10,627 bases of DNA from contig JANWIS010000126.1 in assembly GCA_025449775.1 (NCBI GenBank), forward strand, positions 1-10,627. Direction: 5' to 3'. The stretch comes from Ignavibacteriaceae bacterium. GTDB taxonomy: Bacteria; Bacteroidota; Ignavibacteria; Ignavibacteriales; Ignavibacteriaceae. Shown here in pieces: positions 7,536-10,627 of the stretch. A program made the translations under genes and the position numbers. The notes under the pieces are model-generated. The model saw nothing but the letters and a program-made list of their open reading frames with translations, ran no database searches and was not told the origin of the DNA. Within the stretch, counting starts at the first letter, position 1; every line of letters starts with the position of its first letter.

Positions 7536-7566
7536 TTGATTTCCCTGCAATTCTATCGTATATTTG
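7536..7566 (+). promoter_or_regulatory. Candidate Bacteroidota-type promoter for the GH2-like gene and smc
   Basis: TTG (7536-7538), 20 bases, then TATATTTG (7559-7566) is a full match to TTG-N(about 17-23)-TAnnTTTG. It lies 39 bases before the ATG at 7606. The spacing equals that of the nfu candidate. If real, it would drive both the broken GH2-like gene and smc. Confidence 0.45.
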
Positions 7567-7605
7567 TGCGTTTTTTAATAAATTTTCAAAGGATTCGCTT
7601 ACCGG

Positions 7606-7938
7606 ATGTTAACCTTCCTCTTCAAAGCACTGATTTTAATAACATCTTTCATATTTTTTTCCCAGCAATATTCGTTTAGCCAGATCAAGTTCAAGGCTGT
7701 TCCGGGTTACCAGATGCGTTCATCAGATAATATGTTCTTCGATATTACTGAAACTCGTTCAATAATTCCTCTTAATGGAAAATGGACTGTCCGAACTACT
7801 GATGAAGAGGAAGTTACCAGTGTAGAAATTAATGTTCCTTCAATTTTTGAAGGCGAAACAGAATTGATTTTTGAAAAAGAGTTTACTCTAACAAAATCTC
7901 AAATCGCACATAATACATCTGAATTAATATTTTTCTAG
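7606..7938 (+). CDS. N-terminal fragment: signal peptide and start of the GH2 sugar-binding domain
   Basis: The 110 codons up to the TAG. Residues 1-26 look like a signal peptide: Lys7 after a short start, a hydrophobic core (ALILITSFIFF) and a small-residue exit near SFSQ. LNGKWTVRTT (about 56-65) is the usual opening of the GH2 jelly roll (LNGxWxF), followed by EINVPSIFEG and a beta-strand ending in ELIFF. The ATG at 7606 is taken because an in-frame TAA lies nine codons upstream (7579-7581); AAAGGA at 7588-7593 is rather far (12 bases) to serve as its ribosome site. On its own the fragment would be exported but is unlikely to fold, since it ends in mid-domain. Confidence 0.6.
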   Translation: MLTFLFKALILITSFIFFSQQYSFSQIKFKAVPGYQMRSSDNMFFDITETRSIIPLNGKWTVRTTDEEEVTSVEINVPSIFEGETELIFEKEFTLTKSQIAHNTSELIFF

Positions 7939-8064
7939 ATAAGCTATACTGCTGACATATCACTTAATAACATTATTATTTACCGGCATAGCGGCGGTGA
8001 ATATCCTTTCAGAATTGAACTTCCAAGAGACATACTTCACAGTGATAAACCGAATCTGCTTTCA

Positions 8065-10203
8065 GTGAAATTAAAATACAAGCTTGATTCTAAAAACACG
8101 ATACCGCAGAAACAGAGATTTTTATTTCCGAAAAACTTCGGAGGTATTGTAAGTGATGTTTACATTCATCTGAAACCTGATATTTATATCTCCAAACAAA
8201 GTATAAAAAAATCTTTTTCCTCTGACTATAAGAATGCCACACTCGAGATCGAATCGATTGTTAAGAATAATAAAGTGATAGAATTATCGGGAAGAAACAA
8301 TAAGCCGTTAGAATATTCATTGAAAATTTCTTTGATCGATGAAATAGGTGAAATAAATAATTCACTGCCTGGTTTCAAATTTAATCTTGGAAAGAATAAG
8401 GATATTAACATTTCGCAGAAAATTAATATTAAAGCACCTGTTTATTGGTCGACTGAAATTCCTTCTTCATATATTTTAAGATTTGAATTGCTTTCCGGAG
8501 ATTCAATAATAGATGTTACGCAGAAATCTGTGGCACTTTATAATCTTTATTCCGGAAAAGAATCAATCAAACTAAATGGAAGTGATTTTGTATTGAATGG
8601 TGTAACATATTATCCTTCAAACAAAATTTACGGCAGACTTCTCACTTATGATCAGATGGAAAAAGATATTACGCTGATTAAAGATTCCGGATTTAACAGT
8701 GTACGTTTTGCAAAAAACACAATTCATCCGTATTTCCTAAAACTCTGTGAAGAGTACGGGCTGTTGGCTTTTATGGAAATTCCAATAAGTGGAATCCCGG
8801 CTATGATTGCCGAGGACCAAAGCCTTGTCAACAGGGGAAAAGATTTTATAATTAACTATATTAATTTTTATGGTGAATATTCATCACTTGCAGGAATTGG
8901 TTTTGGTGAATCATATCTTGCCGACCTTGATGAACACATATCTTTACTTTCAACCCTTGCAATTCTTACAAAAGAAAAAAGCAATTTGCTCACTTATGCA
9001 TCTTTCACCGGACATAAATTTAAAGAAGTAGAGAAACTTGATCTGTACGGATTTGAAATCATTGCTGAAGATATAATGAATTCAGATGCAGAAATAAAGG
9101 AGCTGCAGAATAATTTCGGTACTGGGAAAATATTCTTTTCATCAGTAACTTATCCTGTAAATATAGGTGGGTCGGACGGTTATGTTAATGAATATTCATT
9201 CGAAGCTCAGGCAAAATTTTATGATCAGATACTTACTTATGTTTCACAGAACCGAATACCTGCGTTTTTCATCAATTCGTTTATAGATTTTCGGGGTGAT
9301 TATTCATCTTTAATTTGCGGTGATAACGAAAGCAATTTGTATCGTATCGGTTTACTGGATGAAAACAGATCTAAAAACAGGATAAGCTATAAAGTTGTTT
9401 TTGCAAAGCTCAATAACCTTGAGAAAGTAACAATTCCCATCGGAAGCAAAAAAGATGATTCACCGATGATATTTATTTTATTCGGTTTGATGATTGCAAT
9501 ATTTATGGGAATACTCGTGAACTCCGGCAGAAAATTCCGGGAAGATGCATCCAGGGCATTACTTCGTCCGTACAACTTTTTCTCCGACGTACGAGACCAG
9601 AGAATAATTTCTGCATATCATACAACCTTGCTCGGTTTAATTATTGCCGGTGTAGTTGCATTGGTGGTCGGAAATATTCTTTTCCATCTAAAGACAAGCC
9701 TGTTTTTTGAGAATATTGTTCTCACGTTCGCAAGCCCGGTTCTTATAAAAACTTTAACCTACCTTGCGTGGCACCCTATTTTATCTTTACTCTGGCTCAC
9801 ATTATTTAACGTTGTGCTATTTGTTGTCATTACTCTGTTTATTAAAACAGCATCATTTTTTGTCAGGACACGTGTTTACATAAATAGTATTTACTTCACA
9901 GTCATCTGGGCATTACTTCCCGTAGTTTTGCTTATACCTGTTGGAATAGTACTGTACCGGGTCCTGCTAACGGGCACAATTAATTTATACATTTACTTAG
10001 TTCTTGTTCTGGTAATCTTGTGGATATTTTACAGGATGATGAAAGGCATTTATGTATTGTTTGATTCAAACCCGGGAACTATTTATTTCTATTGCAGCAT
10101 ATTTTTTCTCGCGGTAACCGGAATTGTTTTATTTTACTTTGAACTGGAAAGCTCAACAGTTCAATATCTTCTATTTACATTTAAACAGTATAATCTTTAT
10201 TAA
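8065..10203 (+). CDS. C-terminal part: degenerate GH2 barrel joined to about seven membrane segments
   Basis: The 712 codons from a GTG that has no ribosome site and is probably an internal Val. GGIVSDVYI (26-34) ends the sugar-binding domain. An Ig-like domain follows, ending near VYWSTEIPSSYIL (126-138). The TIM-barrel part opens with LNGVTYYPSNK and has VRFAKNTIHPYFLKLCEEYG (213-232), the GH2 RxSHxP/DExG region. The acid/base Glu appears kept in GFGES (Glu282), though the usual preceding Asn is Gly. The nucleophile block (normally ISExG) reads FFSSVTYP (357-364), with no Glu. GLLDENRSKN (429-438) matches the barrel end. Hydrophobic segments lie near 468-485, 521-540, 551-568, 571-593, 609-631, 640-656 and 672-692, loosely like a Yip1-type domain. 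Basic residues after the first one fit a periplasmic ectodomain. Enzyme activity is doubtful. Confidence 0.65.
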   Translation: MKLKYKLDSKNTIPQKQRFLFPKNFGGIVSDVYIHLKPDIYISKQSIKKSFSSDYKNATLEIESIVKNNKVIELSGRNNKPLEYSLKISLIDEIGEINNSLPGFKFNLGKNKDINISQKINIKAPVYWSTEIPSSYILRFELLSGDSIIDVTQKSVALYNLYSGKESIKLNGSDFVLNGVTYYPSNKIYGRLLTYDQMEKDITLIKDSGFNSVRFAKNTIHPYFLKLCEEYGLLAFMEIPISGIPAMIAEDQSLVNRGKDFIINYINFYGEYSSLAGIGFGESYLADLDEHISLLSTLAILTKEKSNLLTYASFTGHKFKEVEKLDLYGFEIIAEDIMNSDAEIKELQNNFGTGKIFFSSVTYPVNIGGSDGYVNEYSFEAQAKFYDQILTYVSQNRIPAFFINSFIDFRGDYSSLICGDNESNLYRIGLLDENRSKNRISYKVVFAKLNNLEKVTIPIGSKKDDSPMIFILFGLMIAIFMGILVNSGRKFREDASRALLRPYNFFSDVRDQRIISAYHTTLLGLIIAGVVALVVGNILFHLKTSLFFENIVLTFASPVLIKTLTYLAWHPILSLLWLTLFNVVLFVVITLFIKTASFFVRTRVYINSIYFTVIWALLPVVLLIPVGIVLYRVLLTGTINLYIYLVLVLVILWIFYRMMKGIYVLFDSNPGTIYFYCSIFFLAVTGIVLFYFELESSTVQYLLFTFKQYNLY

Positions 10204-10207
10204 AGGA
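10203..10207 (+). promoter_or_regulatory. Ribosome binding site of smc, overlapping the upstream stop
   Basis: AAGGA starts on the last base of the TAA that ends the GH2-like gene and lies 5 bases before the TTG at 10213. It supports the TTG start and coupling to the upstream frame. Confidence 0.65.
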
Positions 10208-10212
10208 TAAGA

Positions 10213-10627
10213 TTGTATCTATCAAGACTTGAAATATTCGGGTTCAAATCGTTTGCACAGAAAACTCCAATAAAGTTTAATGATGGTGTAACATCTATCG
10301 TCGGACCAAACGGCTGCGGTAAAACAAATATTGTTGATGCAATAAGATGGTGTCTTGGTGAACAGAGAAGCAGCACCTTGCGAAGTGATAAAATGGAAAA
10401 TGTTATCTTCAACGGAACTTCAACACGGAAGCCGATGGGCATGGCTGAAGTTTCACTGATAATAGAAAATACAAAAGGCATTCTTCCCACCGAATATACC
10501 GACGTTACTATCACCAGAAGAATTTTTCGTTCCGGTGAAAGCGAATATCTTCTGAATAAAAACTTGTGCCGGTTAAAAGATATTACTAATCTCTTTATGG
10601 ATACCGGTATAGGTGCAAATGCTTACA
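10213..10627 (+). CDS. smc: Chromosome partition protein SMC, N-terminal part (runs off the right edge)
   Basis: 138 codons of the ATPase head of SMC, the subunit that with ScpA and ScpB forms bacterial condensin. The opening YLSRLEIFGFKSFAQKT is the family's standard N-terminus. The Walker A motif is GPNGCGKTN (31-39), followed by IVDAIRWCLGEQ (40-51), VIFNGT and KPMGMAEVSL. LNKNLCRLKDI and DTGIG (130-134) are also typical. The coiled coils, hinge, signature motif and Walker B are outside the window. The start is TTG: it directly gives the canonical MYLS beginning, an in-frame TAA (the stop of the preceding gene) lies four codons upstream, and AAGGA stands 5 bases before it. It starts 9 bases after the GH2-like gene, so the two probably share a transcript. 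Confidence 0.96.
   Translation, partial: MYLSRLEIFGFKSFAQKTPIKFNDGVTSIVGPNGCGKTNIVDAIRWCLGEQRSSTLRSDKMENVIFNGTSTRKPMGMAEVSLIIENTKGILPTEYTDVTITRRIFRSGESEYLLNKNLCRLKDITNLFMDTGIGANAY

Larger units (their letters stand above)
7606..10203 (+). pseudogene. Secreted GH2-like protein with multi-pass membrane C-terminus, interrupted by one in-frame TAG
   Basis: Bases 7606-10203 are a single reading frame of 866 codons broken only by TAG at 7936-7938 (codon 111). The 42 codons between this stop and the first later start-like codon (GTG 8065) encode normal family sequence: ISYTADISLNN and HSGGEYPF are the core of a GH2 sugar-binding domain (family pattern GVxYxAxVxLNG...HxGGxxPF). The frame is therefore one gene, not two. 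The amber falls at a position usually held by a small residue such as Gly. No frameshift or other stop is present in the remaining 755 codons, so the lesion is recent, or a sequencing error, or the stop is read through. TAG also ends glnD in this window, so general reassignment of TAG is unlikely. Domain details are given in the two part entries. Confidence 0.75.

Noticed and set aside
7936..7938. Genome-wide reassignment of TAG to an amino acid
   Set aside because: glnD ends in TAG exactly at its expected C-terminus, 8 bases before murI, so TAG functions as a stop here.
8065..10203. A separate gene starting at GTG 8065
   Set aside because: No ribosome site, same frame as the upstream fragment, and the preceding 42 codons encode conserved domain sequence. 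It is the continuation of the 7606 gene.
10200..10514. Minus-strand frame at the right edge
   Set aside because: It lies opposite the conserved SMC head sequence and has no recognisable motif.

Overview
The window is AT-rich bacterial DNA, densely coded, with housekeeping genes on both strands. Gene content, short spacers, candidate TTG-N20-TAnnTTTG promoters and moderate Shine-Dalgarno sites suggest the Bacteroidota/Chlorobiota/Ignavibacteriota assemblage. My best guess is an Ignavibacteria-like genome. This is inference from style and protein wording, not from a marker gene.

Layout. Bases 1-859 (minus strand) hold the N-terminal part of an Ogt-type O6-alkylguanine-DNA alkyltransferase, running off the left edge, and upstream of it an Nfu-type iron-sulfur scaffold. 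A divergent spacer (860-1011) leads to a plus-strand L-asparaginase (1012-2016). Its stop overlaps by 4 bp the stop of a convergent minus-strand cluster that reads, in transcription order, queC, queF, glnD, murI (6538 down to 2013). A second divergent spacer precedes plus-strand tpiA (6732-7484). Next comes a long plus-strand gene for a secreted GH2-like protein with a multi-pass membrane C-terminus (7606-10203), broken by one in-frame TAG. Nine bases after it starts smc, which runs off the right edge.

Working together: queC and queF supply consecutive late steps of preQ1 synthesis for queuosine tRNA modification. GlnD is the uridylyltransferase/uridylyl-removing sensor of nitrogen status acting on PII. 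MurI makes D-glutamate for peptidoglycan. The asparaginase releases ammonia and aspartate. The area therefore leans towards nitrogen and glutamate metabolism, but only the four-gene minus cluster is tight enough to propose an operon.

The least ordinary part is the gene before smc. It has a signal peptide, a GH2-like sugar-binding domain, an Ig-like domain and a degenerate TIM barrel, followed by about seven hydrophobic segments. The reading frame is open on both sides of a single amber codon. I did not find CRISPR arrays, RNA genes, insertion sequences or phage genes. No gene-free stretch exceeds 300 bases.
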